Program-made: the position numbers and the translations under genes
In this document: positions 1 to 12,328 of the stretch, piece after piece
Position numbering within the stretch: the first letter of the stretch is position 1
How the letters are laid out: each line of letters opens with the position of its first letter
The notes under the pieces: generated by a model
The model's database searches: none
What the model was told of the DNA's origin: nothing
The model's input: only the letters and a program-made list of their open reading frames with translations
Assembly (NCBI GenBank): GCA_030180135.1
Contig: CM058229.1
Span: 46,093,522 to 46,157,521, forward strand
Direction: 5' to 3'
Length of the DNA: 64,000 nucleotides
From: Orychophragmus violaceus
Taxonomy: Eukaryota > Streptophyta > Magnoliopsida > Brassicales > Brassicaceae

Positions 1-1730
1 TGTTTGAAACGATAACAAAATTGTTATTTATTAAGATTTTTGACGAATTTTTTTCATATTCACTGAGTCGATTCAGTGAGTAAAGTACGCGTTAACAAAA
101 TTATTGTGCGCGTTTACTCAACTATGAACTAGTTAACTTTTAGGGGATATGTTCAAATTATTATGTGTCATATAAAACATATAAATTCACCGAAATATTT
201 TTTTTTAATGTAATAACAAAGTTGTTATATGTTAACTTTCGTGTTTTAAGGTCACCCATAGACAATACAATTCTCTGTTGACGTAATCGGGATAGTTACG
301 TGCAAATTGCAACGATTAAACTATGTTGGCTCTTTGAAAGATGAGAAGATCGAAGGAGAGAAAATAATTCGGAAGATTTGATTGCTAATTAATGAAGGAC
401 AGAGAATCAAATGAATCAAGTCAACTGTTCATCATCATTTATCGATTTTCAAGAAAATACAAAACAAGTAAAATAAATAAATTAAAAAGTGATAAGCCAT
501 GAGCACCAAAAAATCAGTCTGCCAAAGACAAATAAAGTTGTATGTATCATGATGTATGTAGAGGTAAAATAAGAATATAAATATTGGCATAGAATATTTA
601 GTGATCCACCTAATATATAAAAAACTTGTGTATATACACCATAAGAATATTTTATAAAATATAACTATATAAAAATGTTTCGCGATTTTTGTTTAACATA
701 AAAATATATAAAACTGCAATTTGATTTGAAACAGAAACTCAAATCGTTTTCTTTCTCAAGTGTGAGGGGAGAATTTCAAGTCTCTCTGGAAGAGCAATTA
801 CTTGTGGTAGACAAGGTTCCTTCACCTTTTTCGGCACTTCTCTGTCAGGTCTATCACCATCTACAGTCATCATTTCCGATTGATACTCCTCATGATCTTT
901 ACTGGATTCTCTCATCGTAGTTCGAGTGGTTACCGTCATACACACTATACGAAACCACTCCTCTTCGTCTTCACAAGTCTCTCCAAATCAATTATCATTC
1001 TCCTCGCTATGTAAATGGTCTACTATTTCAATTTTGTTCCAAAAATATTGTCAGTGCCCGAAGACACTCCCGCCATCATCCTCGCAACACCGGAATATGG
1101 ACTTATGAAGCAAAGCCACCTCAATGTTTTCTGGAATGAACGGTACGGTAAGAAGCCTTTCAATCATGGGATATTACTCGAAGAATATATCACCGTGGTT
1201 TGATTATGGAATAATCGATCGAAGAATATATCACCGTGGTTGGATTTTCTCGGATTTGACTTTTGCTGCTAGTATAAATTTGAGTGATGATTTGTTTAGG
1301 GTATTAAATTGGGGCTTCAATGTGAGAGAGACTATGGAGTATTGGATGAAATATTTTGATGGGGGAATAACAAGGAGGTTTCTGGGTTTTGATCTGTCGT
1401 GTTTGGATTTGATCCAATGGGTGATGAAGTATTTTCCGATGAAAATCCAAAAAATCACTATCCAGTTAGGCGTCCACCTATTCGGCAGGCTCACCTGAAA
1501 GGAGGAAAATAAGAAGTGAGTAACATGGGAGTTACTTAGTGAGGTATAAGATGTTAAATATGCAAGTCCACGGCCTTGGTTCAAACACTTCAAATATATA
1601 AATCTATCCTAAACATGCACAATCATAGCATCTAAAATACCCAAACAACAAGGTTCCTACACAAATTCAGTGATATTCCACCGAAAAGGATTTATTGATC
1701 TCTTAGGACACATGCAATAGATCAAATAAT
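1..1730. other. AT-rich intergenic sequence, no gene recognised
   Basis: No protein family could be recognised on either strand. Short open frames around 1124-1498 (+) and 1231-1593 (-) show no known motif. A 22-bp sequence is directly repeated at 1179-1200 and 1220-1241, a recent local duplication. The rest is low-complexity A/T sequence. Confidence 0.4.
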
Positions 1731-1739
1731 ACTTGCATG

Positions 1740-2654
1740 CACCCCCTCATGCAATTTCAGCCCAAATAAAGAAATTCGTCTTTGTAAGCCCTCAGCCACA
1801 CACAAGCCCAAATACAGAAGTACGTCTTGTGTGCCATGGTCTCACCTACGCATGCCACCTTTGGAATTTTCGTGCTTCTCAATCCACCATTGAGGTAAGC
1901 CATGTTTTTCCAATAAAGTATCCACGGTATGATTAGTGGGCCCACAGTGAGTACATGGCTCAGTAATTGGTCGAGAAGAAACATTGTTGATTGCATTAAC
2001 ACCGGCTTTAACTACAAAACCAACAGTTGTTGCACGATCTTCCTTATTATGAGGCACTGTTTGATGTCTTTCTTTAGCCACAATATCCGAGTATACATGA
2101 TACAAGGTGATTTCAATATCACGATTTAAGTGACTCAAGATGTTAGTACGAGTAGTACCGAACAAAATAGTGCCAAGTCCCATGAGGAACAAATGAATTT
2201 TCTCATGGTCTCTTCTAGTCGTTTTCTTGATTCGTTGTGGATAAGTTGAGATAGAATAGTAACAGTCAAGGATTGGCTAGAAATCATCTAGGTCATCCCA
2301 CATTCCACACAGCCAACGATGGAGGTTTTAATTTGATGAATGCTTGATGCATTCCCAATGGAGTAGCAAACTTTTATAGTGTCTCAAAGAGAGTTTGAGT
2401 TCTCGACGAAGGAGACGTTTGACTGGAATTTGGATCTAAACTTGCAAAGACCCATCCTAAGAGCATAGAGTTTTATTGTAACCAACACGAATGATCGGCG
2501 TGATCTGAATCACGCTTCGGAAGACTGTCGTCAACAAACCTAGTTTTTTCTTGGCTCGAAGATTTTTGCGGGCTATCTTTTCCCACCTCTCGTAATTGTC
2601 ATTGGTCAGGAGGAAGGGAGTAAGCACATGATGAGGGTGATCACTATTAGACAT
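1740..2654 (-). pseudogene. Decayed Ty1/copia gag relic
   Basis: Minus-strand fragments in two frames resemble plant Copia Gag. The start at 2654 has the N-terminal pattern 'TNDNYERWEKIARKNLRAKK' typical of the Gag domain that packages retrotransposon RNA. Further down (about 2190-1842) come 'FLMGL' and a degraded zinc knuckle, 'CTHCGPTNHTVDT', whose later ligands are lost. Stops and frame changes separate the pieces. No protease, integrase or reverse transcriptase follows, so the copy is truncated at about 1735. An LTR and PBS lie just upstream on the same strand at 2829-2999, which supports the call. It is dead. Confidence 0.65.
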
Positions 2655-2828
2655 ATAATATGGTGAGGAAGAGATTTGAGTCGGTATTAGTCATGTTTAG
2701 ATGACCGTGAGGAATGAAAATCTCACGATGAAGATTGAAGAAGCAGTAGAATAGTCGTAAGCCGAGCTATGGAGCTAGCTTAACAATGAACAAAAATAAA
2801 AAATCGGGTTTCGAGGTTTTAGTTTGTG

Positions 2829-2840
2829 ACTCTGATACCA
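2829..2840 (-). other. Primer-binding site of the Copia relic
   Basis: On the minus strand this reads TGGTATCAGAGT, the usual plant Copia site complementary to initiator tRNA-Met. It directly abuts the LTR end at 2841 and fixes the relic's orientation. Confidence 0.75.
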
Positions 2841-2999
2841 TGTCAGAGTGTAGGTTTAGAATGAAATGCCTCAAATATTATTGATGATTACACGAGATTA
2901 TATTGCACAGGCCCAAAAATATACATAGAAAATATAAAAAAATACTCAAAGATATGATATGATTACATAAAGGATGTTCTAGATATCGTATTCGTAACA
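2841..2999 (-). repeat. 159-bp 5' LTR of the Copia relic
   Basis: On the minus strand the segment begins TGTTACGAATACG and ends CACTCTGACA, immediately followed by the PBS. The TG...CA ends are correct. No second copy was found at the distal end of the gag relic, so the 3' LTR is missing. Confidence 0.6.
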
Positions 3000-3280
3000 A
3001 TATATAACCAACAACTTAATTTCATTCAACTATTTTTGAATGTAACAGTTTGTGGTTACATCATCTCTGATTGACTTTTGGTCGTAAGTGTGGTTTCTTC
3101 ACAAACACATCATCTTTTTCACGAAACCATCATATTTCTCAAAATTACAATTTTCAAGAAATTACAAAACAAAGAGTAAAAAATTAAGAGTGAATTAGGA
3201 GAAAAATACCAAATGATAATTTAATTAGGTAACAAGGAAAATGTTTTATAAAACTATTTTGGAAGCTGCAAAAAGACGGT

Positions 3281-3397
3281 GATACCCCTAAAGTAGATGA
3301 CACGTACATGTGATACCCCTAAAGTAGATGACACGTACATGTGGAGGCAACTTGCAAGGAGACTGTATACTTGGAGGCAACTTGCAAGGAGACTGTA
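3281..3397. repeat. Two adjacent tandem duplications (31 bp x2, 30 bp x1.8)
   Basis: A 31-bp unit occurs at 3281-3311 and 3312-3342. A different 30-bp unit begins at 3343 and repeats at 3373-3397. Copies are identical by eye, so both duplications are recent. No coding function is apparent. Confidence 0.85.
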
Positions 3398-5610
3398 GAT
3401 GATGATGTCGCAGATATGAAAAAATCTTGATCCAAAATATCCCGATATATGTATCCATTTGAGGTCGTGTTGCTAACATTTTAGTTGGTGATGTTAACAT
3501 TTTAGATACATATGGTATTTCGAATTTGTATCGTTAACATTCTATTTAGGTCGTTAACATTTTATTTGGTGATATACTACTATTTTAGATACACATTAAT
3601 TTGGACTGCATTAATGATTTAATGTGTTATAAAAATCAGTTTTTTTACAAAATAATGGTATATTCATTATATTAGTATTAATAACATTTGATTTGGGTTC
3701 GTTAACAATTTAATTGTTGTTGCTAACATTTTAGATACATATGTTATTTTAGATTTGTATTCTAACAATTAATTTTGTATGACCAAAATATTAGCTTTGC
3801 CTGCAATTTAAAATGTTAGACTCGATAACCAAATATTTAGTAATTATTAACTAAATACAAATTATATTCTCACCAAATATTCATTTGCTCAATCGACACC
3901 ATCCCACCAACACTCTCCTGCAACGGACCAACAAGCTCGTTAAAGCTAACATCGAACACTGTCAGTTTTTCAATTGTCGATTGTTGCTCTGATCAAATCC
4001 GTTAAAGAGTCTAATTGAGGAATCATGTTAGAAAAGAGCCCGAATCTGCAGCAGCAGCACAACGAGAATCTCACTGTTAATAGTTTGAACTTTAGCAGCA
4101 AAGGAACCTTAGCATCGACTTCTCGCTCGAAAGCCATAATCTTCAGTGGACCCAGGGAAGAGCCGGTGAGGATCGAGTACAAGTCGTCGTTTCGGAGGAG
4201 CACATATGGCTTTTCATCAGAATATACGACAGATTCAACGGTCCAGATGCGTCGGAATATACACAGATGCTCCGTCGTCATATTCCGAGCTCGATGTTGC
4301 CATAAACGAATGCCTTCAGCTAACCTTCAGCTCCGTCGTCGTAAAGACTAGCGATTACACCATCATCCAAACCAAAAAAACATCCAGATTTGCTATAACA
4401 ACTGAACGAAAAGGAAATTAAAAGAAAGAGATGAAGATACTAGAACAAGAAAGAAAAAGAAGAGAATTTTTTTACCTGTTTGCAACTTTTAGGAATTCAT
4501 GGAAAAAAGAGAGAAAACAGATGAAAGTTAAGAGATTTTTCTTTTGGAATATTTTTTCGTTTCTGTACGGACAAAGGAATAGGGGTACATTCATCATATT
4601 GAAAATATAAAATAGGATATGGTCATTCATTTAATTTCGAGTCTGTTTTGGGTCACCAGCCCCAATTCTTTCAAAAATTAAACCACAAAAGATATATTTA
4701 CGATAGCTCATATTATCAGCAAATCAGAATCTATAGCTCAAGTAGAATTAGATAAACTCGGCGAGTTACCCAAATTAAAATTTCAAATTGTCGAAATCAA
4801 AATGTAACACAAACTGTCAGATACGTCACCGCCAGATAATCAAAATCTCACACCAATCCACAAAATTCAGGTCAATTACACGAGATTTCATGGCAAATTC
4901 GAATCACCCAATATCAATGATTATCATCGGTGCCAATAAAACAATTGTGTTTGTTTATTTTTGCAGATGGTTTTATTTCTTAGTTTAATTTAAGGTTAAA
5001 AATATCATTTCCAACTTTTTCGTTTATCTTTTTATCAAAAAAAGGGTTAAATTTAAAGACGGAAAACTAATTACATAAATGGAATGTTACGCCGGCTATC
5101 AACATGATATCGAAAAGTAAAAAAAATAAAATTAAGCCAAAGAAAACTTGGGAAATCAATACCCTAACGTTTTGAAAAAAATCTGAAACCGAAAAAAAGA
5201 TTCCTTAGAAAGCAAACTCTTTTAAATGAGAACATCGAAGATAAATTCTCTAGATAGCGAGAAAGCGGAAAAGGAAAAAAAAAAAAAAACGGCACTATGA
5301 ACACATTCTAGATCAAGCCAACCCGAAACCTCCAAAACCGGAAGAAACCTAGAGGAAGAGCGAACCGCAAAACTATAAACCCGAAAAATAAAGATTATAT
5401 AACAACAAAACATGAGACGTGAATATAATTCTTTACTACGTTATTTTAATTCTAATAAATCTAAACCAAGATCTTTGAATTTCTACACATGGTTAATCTT
5501 ACTAAAATTGATAAACGAATCAGATAAAGAATAAGACTAATTATTCATCGTCTTCCCAACTAAAAAGTGGATTTCTAAAAAACGTTTTTTAAAAGATCGT
5601 AATTATCTAA
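3398..5610. other. AT-rich sequence with GTTAACATTTTAGATAC-like repeats
   Basis: From about 3476 to 3760 a degenerate GTTAACATTTTAGATACATAT-like motif recurs, resembling subterminal repeats of a DNA transposon, but no termini could be set. Open frames at 3970-4281 (-) and 4025-4351 (+) match no family I recognise. No gene is called. Confidence 0.35.
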
Positions 5611-5869
5611 GAGCATCTCAAATGTAAAACTGCATTTTTATTCTAAAATGAAGTGACTCCAAAATGCAGTTGGGTTTTCCTTCAATCCTATTCTATTTTT
5701 ACTCGAAAAGGGAATAATGAACAAAAATGAAGTAATCTTACTTTTTATTTCAAATATAGAGTAATCTCATTTTCAGTCCATTATATAGTTAAAAATGAAG
5801 CAGGGTTAATTCAAATTTTACTGCAAAATGCAATTTGGAGTAAGAATTTGAATATAATTGGAGATGATC
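5611..5869. mobile_element. Tourist/Harbinger-like MITE (259 bp)
   Basis: The left end reads GAGCATCTCAAAT and the inverted right end GATCATCTCCAAT, an imperfect terminal inverted repeat of the common plant GAGCATCTCCAATG type. TAA is duplicated on both sides (5608-5610 and 5870-5872), the usual 3-bp target of PIF/Harbinger elements. There is no coding capacity. Its ends resemble those of the larger element at 48708-50271. Confidence 0.7.
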
Positions 5870-6129
5870 TAAATGGTACTTCTAAAATCGTATTATTCCT
5901 ATTAAATTTGTGTGCAACACATATAAAAAATCTTAGTATATTTAGGAGAATTCCTTGAACTTGTACTTACTAATGTTTGGAATCACCATAGATTTGACTT
6001 AGTTTATTTAGAAAATATATTAGTTTTACTAATCGATAACTCCATGAATAGTTTATATCATCTTGTAGTAATTAACAAAGTAATTAACAAAGATGTGCTA
6101 TATTTCAAAATTCTCACTTAAATCTTATA

Positions 6130-7123
6130 CTAGATTTTGACCCGCACTTCTAAGTGCGGGTATAATTTTCTTTACAAATTTTACTTTTTATTCATTTTGT
6201 TAATAGTAGTTTAGATTTTTAATTATGTAATCTAATTTTGATTATAATTGTTTAACCAACATTATAAACAGTGAGTTATCAATTTAATTTTTTTAAATGA
6301 ATTATGTGTTATTTGGAGAAGATATATCGTAAGGATTAAGAGATTAAAATAACGATTTCGCATTATATATTTTAATCTGTGTTGTATCGTAAGATCATAG
6401 TTTGGAAAAATATATATATGTGAAAACAACTATTGTAAAAGTTATGTGGTATATGTTTAATTGTTATTTTATTTATCTAAAATATTATTTTATAAAATAC
6501 ATGTTGTAGTCGTATATATAATTTGCAAATTTGATGGAACTATCCGTTAAAAACTTCATTCAAACATAAAGCATAATTTGACGCTTCAAACATTTGAATA
6601 ATATAAGTATGAAATCATTTTAATATTTTAGAAAATTTATAATCGAGATTGGCTAATTAATTTTTCAACCCGTTTAATTAATTAAATATTTTTCAGTTTG
6701 ATGGAAAAACCTGCTAAAAAGTACAATCATAAAAACCCCAATCGTAATATGTATATATATATATATTTGAAACAAAATAAAGAGATATTAAAATATAATA
6801 TAAATATATTTTGAATTAAATCATAAATTAGAGAATCTTAATTTATATAATAGTTGATGTATAAATTATTAATTATATTTATCAATTAATTTGTTTTGAT
6901 TTTAATTAATTAGAAAAGTGGGACCCATTAGATTTTGGTTGTTTGGCTACATGTTTAATAATTGTCTTGTTTGGAAACATGAATCGTAGAGATAATAAAT
7001 CAAATATAAATTGTTTTACAGTTTTACCCATAATGAAGGTTACAAATCCTAATAATATCAAGGGCAAATTTCGGAAACAACATTTATGTACCATGGCAAA
7101 CCTTCCTGTTTTAATAGTATTGA
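6130..7123 (-). mobile_element. Non-autonomous Helitron, complete
   Basis: On the minus strand the element starts TCAATACTATTAAAACAGG (from 7123), close to the TCTATACTATTAAAACA start of Brassicaceae ATREP-type Helitrons. It ends CTAG at 6133-6130. Seven bases inside that end is a perfect 9-bp-stem hairpin (6141-6160, CCCGCACTT/AAGTGCGGG). Insertion is between A and T with no duplication, as for rolling-circle transposons. The interior is AT-rich and encodes no Rep/helicase, so it depends on an autonomous partner. Confidence 0.8.
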
Positions 7124-7377
7124 TATAACAAAAGACTTGTCTCTCATTAATGAAGGGTGTCACGTGTACTTATTCTCATTTGTGTTGGGCCTTACCAGAA
7201 CATAGCCCACAATATTCTTCTCCATACCAAACTACAGACTTTAAAATATCAAACGTACACCCTAAGCCCAAAAGCAATTTACCAGTCCACCTCGGCAAGC
7301 CATTTCATCCTTTTCCCCAGTCGACATACTTCTGGATGCTTCTCACTCGCCTTCTTCATCACATTTAAAGAGCTAAT

Positions 7378-7725
7378 TGTAACATACAAGGCCCGGCCTA
7401 TTTGAGAAAGGCTTAAATGAATTAATTTTGTTATCTATGTCACCAAAGTATACTTACCTTTTCGGTCACTTGTCCAGAGAGAACTCCAGATTTAGGCGTG
7501 CTTGAGCTGGAGTAGTCAAAGGATGGGTGACCTACTGGAAAGTGACTCACGGTATCATGCGAGTGAGGACAAAACATGGGAAAAGGTCACGTGGTGATAG
7601 CAGGGTCAGTAAATTACTCGGTCGGGCCTACGAAAAATAACAAACCGACCGTTGGACAGGGGTGGGGCCCATGAGCCCCATAGAGCGAAGGGTGACTCAC
7701 CGGTAGGGGCGGACGGGGCGTTACA
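7378..7725 (+). repeat. Cassandra-type LTR carrying a 5S rRNA-derived segment
   Basis: The 348-bp segment starts TGTAACATAC and ends GGGGCGTTACA. Positions about 7482-7543 closely match the 3' half of plant 5S rRNA, including A-box-like 'GGCGTGCTTGAGCTGG' and C-box 'GGATGGGTGACCT'. An LTR bearing 5S sequence between TGTAAC/TTACA ends defines the Cassandra TRIM retrotransposons. No second LTR of this type is in the window, so it is a solo or truncated copy. The 5S 5' half is poorly conserved, so it is not a functional 5S gene. Confidence 0.7.
7482..7543 (+). promoter_or_regulatory. 5S-like internal RNA polymerase III promoter
   Basis: Contains an A-box-like stretch (about 7489-7510) and a near-perfect C-box (7521-7543) in the spacing of genuine 5S genes. 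In Cassandra elements this region is the conserved pol III promoter. Activity here is inferred only. Confidence 0.55.
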
Positions 7726-7735
7726 TTTGACAAAT

Positions 7736-9095
7736 TGTAACACCTGTCTCCCTGCGAACGGGAGACGCGACATTAGAGCACCCGTTGATCCCATTTCGGT
7801 CCAACCGGAATGCCATCTCAACTTGTCCCAGGACCCGGCGCTTCCTTCGTATTCAAATCCACCAATGATGTCATGCGATCGATCAATCCCGCATCCGAAC
7901 CTGCAAGAAAACGGGAACAGAGAAAGGGAAAGAGGACTGAGTAATTGTTTCGAACACAATTACCCAGCGATGGCAGATTTAAGAAACAAGCGATCCTGGC
8001 TTATGCCAAACAATTACGAAACACAAGTCCTAAGCTAATACCACCTTGCAAACATCACCCGAAGGCTTTCACCACGCAATCTATGTCCAGATCGTACTAC
8101 GGCACCACGTACCTCGCACTCTGAACTCCTACCGCCCGAAGCGCAACCAAAACAACAGCCCCGGAGCCAGCCATTGGCCCCTGTGCTCAACAACAACAAC
8201 AACAACAACTTGGGGGGCTCGCGAAAACCCCCTTCCGACGATACAAGGGACACGTACCAGACGCAATGTACGCGTGCCGCCACACAACACCATTTCGGGG
8301 GCCCTACCACAGTTCTAATTCATACGAGTCCATCACGAACAAACAACGTTTTCGGTTTAGCGATATCCTAGCAGTTCTACGTTCTCAAGCAATCACATCG
8401 TGCACAGTACTATCCCTAGACTACCTAGGAAAGACAATATTAGCTAAGGACTATCGTCCAGAATGGAATGAAGCAAACCAGGGGTCAGAACCGATCCTCA
8501 CCTCGGCCAAAGAAAGGGCAAAAGCGTAATTAGGAAATCCTTGATTCCCTAACGGTCTTCAGATCTGGAAAGAGGACGGAAAGACAAGTGGATTAGGCTT
8601 TCGTCTCGCTCAATTCGGGTTTAGGATGAGTTAGTTATGATCAATTAAAAATAACCAGCCCAAACCAGCTTAAACCAAACCAGACCGGTCAACCCGACCC
8701 GGCCCGGTTAACCCGAACCGGCCCGGTTAACCCGACCCAACCCAGTCAACCTGACCCAGCCCGGTCAACCTGACCCAACCCAGTCAACCCGGCCCGGTCA
8801 ACCCGAGTTGACTCAGTCGTCGGCGGGTCAACTCTCCGGCGGTCTGGCGGTGGAGCTCCGGCTACTGGTCGTCGGTCTCCGGTCACGAGCACTGCTCGCT
8901 CTTTGAAATTGTGTGACAAATGAGGAGCCCCTCTCCTCCTTTTTTAGGGTAAAGAGCTAGGGCTTCCCTCCTTAACGAGTTGGGCCTTGGGCTTTGGGCT
9001 TAAATCAGAAAATGAAACACATTAATGAAGGGATCTGGACATGGGCTTCACTTCTTTTCTTCAAAAATTTTGGGCTTGGGTTTTGGGCCATTACA
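7736..9095 (-). repeat. Element D left direct repeat (3' LTR on minus)
   Basis: Starts TGTAACACCTG and ends GGGCCATTACA. Contains (CAA)n at about 8190-8210 and short repeats of the type CAACCCGACCCGGCC at 8680-8820. It is homologous along its length to 11001-12328. Open frames here occur in both copies and are not credible genes. Confidence 0.65.
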
Positions 9096-11000
9096 ATTCT
9101 CCCCCCCCCCCTTAAAAAAAATTCGTCCCTGAATTCTGGGGAGAGATCTCCACTGCAACTCCTTACCAACAGCCACTCCGCAACTTCGCTGAACAGAAAC
9201 TGATCTCGATCGCTTACTCACTTGAAATGATCTTGTCCTTGATCCTAGGAGGCTGCTTCTCCCCCCCCCCCCCATTTCAAACCACGCTCTGAAGTGTCCT
9301 TCTCCTTGGTACCATTCCAATGACAGCTTCCAAAATGCAACACAAACGCCAGATGCTACCGCCAATGTCCATTAGGGTCGGTTTCCTTGATGAGGTGGTT
9401 TACAATTCTAGCTTCCATTGCTAGGAAGAACTCCACTACCATATTCCATTTACCGCTTGAGTCGAACGAGTTACTATTTCTGTCTTTGAGGCTGGTCAAC
9501 TCTGACGCTTAGCAATATGACAAAGGAAACGACTAATATCATATCTAACACTCCCAACATTTAGAAACAACACTCATCATTCGAGTGGTTCTATGACCTG
9601 AATGAGATGCTCCGCTTCCAATCCGATTCTCCTAAAAGGTTTCCATTACCGTGCCACAATGTATCATCCACTTCCAAATGGATTCTCTATGACGGTTTTC
9701 CATTACCGTGCACTATGGCGTTGACTGTCGCACAAGTAGACATCTTTGCTTTTTCTTGATGAATGATAAGGCTAACCATATCCATTATGGCTACCTGACG
9801 TGTAGGGAACGGCCCACTATGCTTCAGCTGCGCACTCTGATTCCCAGACTGGTTTCCAATCTGACTTCCCATCATGGTTTCCTACCTTCTGGCCCAGCTG
9901 TGGTGCTTTCCCAACACCATCCTTTGGGTTTCCTTCCCCGTTTAAACTTGCCCTCCTTTGCTCCTCCTTGCAGCTTCTTGCCAATCCGCCATGGCGTTTT
10001 CCTAACACTCTTCTGTTGGATTTCCATTTCCAATATCCAGCTTCGTACTCATGCGCTTGCAACAATTAGGATCCCGGCCTGCTAGGCACTTCCCAATGCC
10101 CCCAGCTCCGCCTTCCCAACCGTTTTTGCGATATCCTTTCCCTCTTGAAGATTTCCATGTCTGCTCCAGCAATCCACAAAGAACTCCAAGGGAGACCGTT
10201 TCCTTTCCGGTTCCACCGTTAAATCTTGAGCCCGCCGTACCACGAAGATCTTCTCCAGCTTCCAGCTTGGTCAGACTTCAAACGAGCCATCCATAACTCA
10301 TTGAAGTTGATGTTACAAACCGATTCCAAGATTCCCTACTTGGAATTGATTTGGACAGTTTCCAAACGCTCCTCGTGCACCAAACCCCACAAGAAACTCT
10401 TGCCGCTTACTCCAATTCCAACTCCGCCGCTTCCTATGGTTTTCTGGCAATTCGGTCTTTCCATCGACCTCTTGCAGTCCGGTCTTTCCATCGACCTCTT
10501 ACAATTCAGTCTTTCAATTGACCTCTTGCCGCTCCTACAACGCTTCTAGCACCACTCCCGCATTATCCTCTCTCCGAACGTCTCCACATCTTTATCGCCT
10601 TAGCACACTTGGTTGGACAGAACTCCGAACGGACGATAACCCCAACACACCCTCGATAGTACCGACCACCCTGTAGGTGCACACTGCAACATACATCCCA
10701 ACATACACAACAATGGCACACATCACGACATACATCCCAGCACACATTCTATAGGCAGTAGCACGACTGAGGTCTAAAGACAACAAACCCCAACCTGCAA
10801 GGAAAATCTAACTAACTAGGACCAATGCGAAGAATAATCGAGGATATAATTGGCGCTTGAAAAACATTTCGCAAAGTAACCATTTTATAAAATTTCGCAA
10901 ACACATTTGAAAGACTTTGAAAATAGGTTTTGAAAAAAACAACGAAAGCTGATCCCCCAAGACGGGACTGGGAGACATTAACCTGGCTTTGATTACAAAT
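9096..11000 (-). other. Element D internal region, non-coding
   Basis: No gag or pol motif on either strand. Adjacent to the left repeat is a C-run/A-run that reads as a polypurine tract on the minus strand. A second C-run lies at about 9261-9273. A 27-bp unit is repeated three times at 10454-10534 with mismatches in the last copy. The stretch 10626-10750 has degenerate ACACACATAC-type repeats. Confidence 0.5.
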
Positions 11001-12328
11001 TTTAACACTTGTCTCCCTGCGAACCGGAGATGCGGCATTAAGGCACCCGTTGATCCCATTTCGGTCCAACCGGGATGCCATCTCAACTTGTCCCAGGACC
11101 CGGCGCTTCCTTCGTATTCAAATCCACCAATGACGTCACGCGATCGATCAATCCCGCATCCGAACCTGCAAGAAAATGGGAACAGGGAAAGGGAAAGAGG
11201 ACTGAGTAATTGTTTCAAACACAATTACCCAGCGATGGCGGATTTAAGGAACCCGCGATCCCGGCTTACGCCAAACAATTACGAAACACAAGTCCAAAGC
11301 TAATACCACCTTGCAAACATCACCCGAAGGCTTTCACCACGCAATCTATGTCCAGATCGTACTACGGAACCACGTACCTCGCACTCTGAACTCCTACCTC
11401 CCGAAGCGCAACCAAAAGAATAGCCTCGGAGCCCGCTATTGGCCCCGATGCTCAACAACAACAACAACAACAACTTAAGGGGCTCGCCAAAACCCCCTTC
11501 CGACGATACAAGGGACACGTACCAGACGCAATGTACGCGTGCCGCCACACAACACCCTTTTGGGGGCCCTACCACAGTTCTAATTCATACGAGTCCATCA
11601 CGCACAAACAACGTTTTCGGTTTAGCGATATCCTAGCCGTTCTACGTTCACAAGCAATCACATCGTCCACAGTACTATCCCTAGACTACCTAGGAAAGAC
11701 AATATTAACTAAGGACTATTGTACGGAATGGAATGAAGCAAGCTAGGGGTCAGAACCGATCCTCACCTTGGCCAAAGAAAGGGTAAAAACATAATTTGGA
11801 AATCCCTGATTCCCAAACGGTCTTCAGATTTTGAAAGAGGATGAAAAGACAAGTGGATTAGGATTTTGTCTCGCTGAATTCGGGTTTAGGATGAGCTAGT
11901 TATGATCAATTGAAAATAACCAGCCCAAACCAGCTTAAACCGAACCAGAACCGTCAACCCGACCCGGCCCGGTCAATCCGACCCGGCCTGGTCAACCCGA
12001 CCCGACCTGGTGAACCCGACCCAGCCCGGCCAACCCGAGTTGACTCAGTCACCGGCGGGTCAACTCTCCGGCGGTCCGGCGGTGGAGCTCCGGCGACTGG
12101 TCGTCGGTCTACGGTCACGAGCACTGCTCGCTCTTTGGTATTGTGTGACAAATGAGGAGCCCCTCTCCTCCTTTTATAGGGAAAAGAGCTAGGGCTTCCC
12201 TCTTTAACGAGTTGGGCCTTGGGCTTTGGGCTTAAATCAGAAAAGGAAATACATTAATGAAGGGATTTGGACATGGGCTTCACTTCTTTTTTTTCAAAAA
12301 ATTTGGGCTTGGGTTTTGAGCCATTACA
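11001..12328 (-). repeat. Element D right direct repeat (5' LTR on minus)
   Basis: Homologous to 7736-9095 but starts TTTAACACTTG, with one mutated terminal base, and ends GAGCCATTACA. The minus strand carries a good TATA box. The other copy has an interrupted version of it at about 8938-8950. Confidence 0.65.
12170..12180 (-). promoter_or_regulatory. TATA box of element D LTR
   Basis: The minus strand reads CCTATAAAAGG followed by a purine-rich GAGGAGAGG leader, a canonical plant TATA box. It supports minus-strand transcription of element D. Confidence 0.55.

Larger units (their letters stand above)
7736..12328 (-). mobile_element. Non-autonomous LTR-type element with 1.3-kb direct repeats (element D)
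   Basis: Two long direct repeats (7736-9095 and 11001-12328) flank 1.9 kb with no gag or pol. Ends are TGTAAC...TTACA. Minus orientation is inferred from a TATA box in the right repeat (12170-12180), a G-run polypurine tract next to the left repeat (about 9099-9111 read as minus) and a PBS-like TGTAATCAAAGC next to the right repeat. The repeats differ by several percent, so the insertion is older than elements A-C. Candidate target duplications are imperfect (CAAAT at 7731-7735, CTAAT at 12329-12333). A LARD-type derivative is the best fit. Confidence 0.6.

Noticed and set aside
5222..5413. 63-codon hydrophobic minus-strand ORF
   Set aside because: Driven by a poly-A/poly-T stretch and lacking any recognisable family or gene context.
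7482..7543. Functional 5S rRNA gene
   Set aside because: Only the 3' half matches well, it lies inside an LTR, and the 5' half is degenerate.
9048..9365. Minus-strand ORF between D repeats
   Set aside because: It is built from C-run/A-run low-complexity sequence and LTR end, with no family match.
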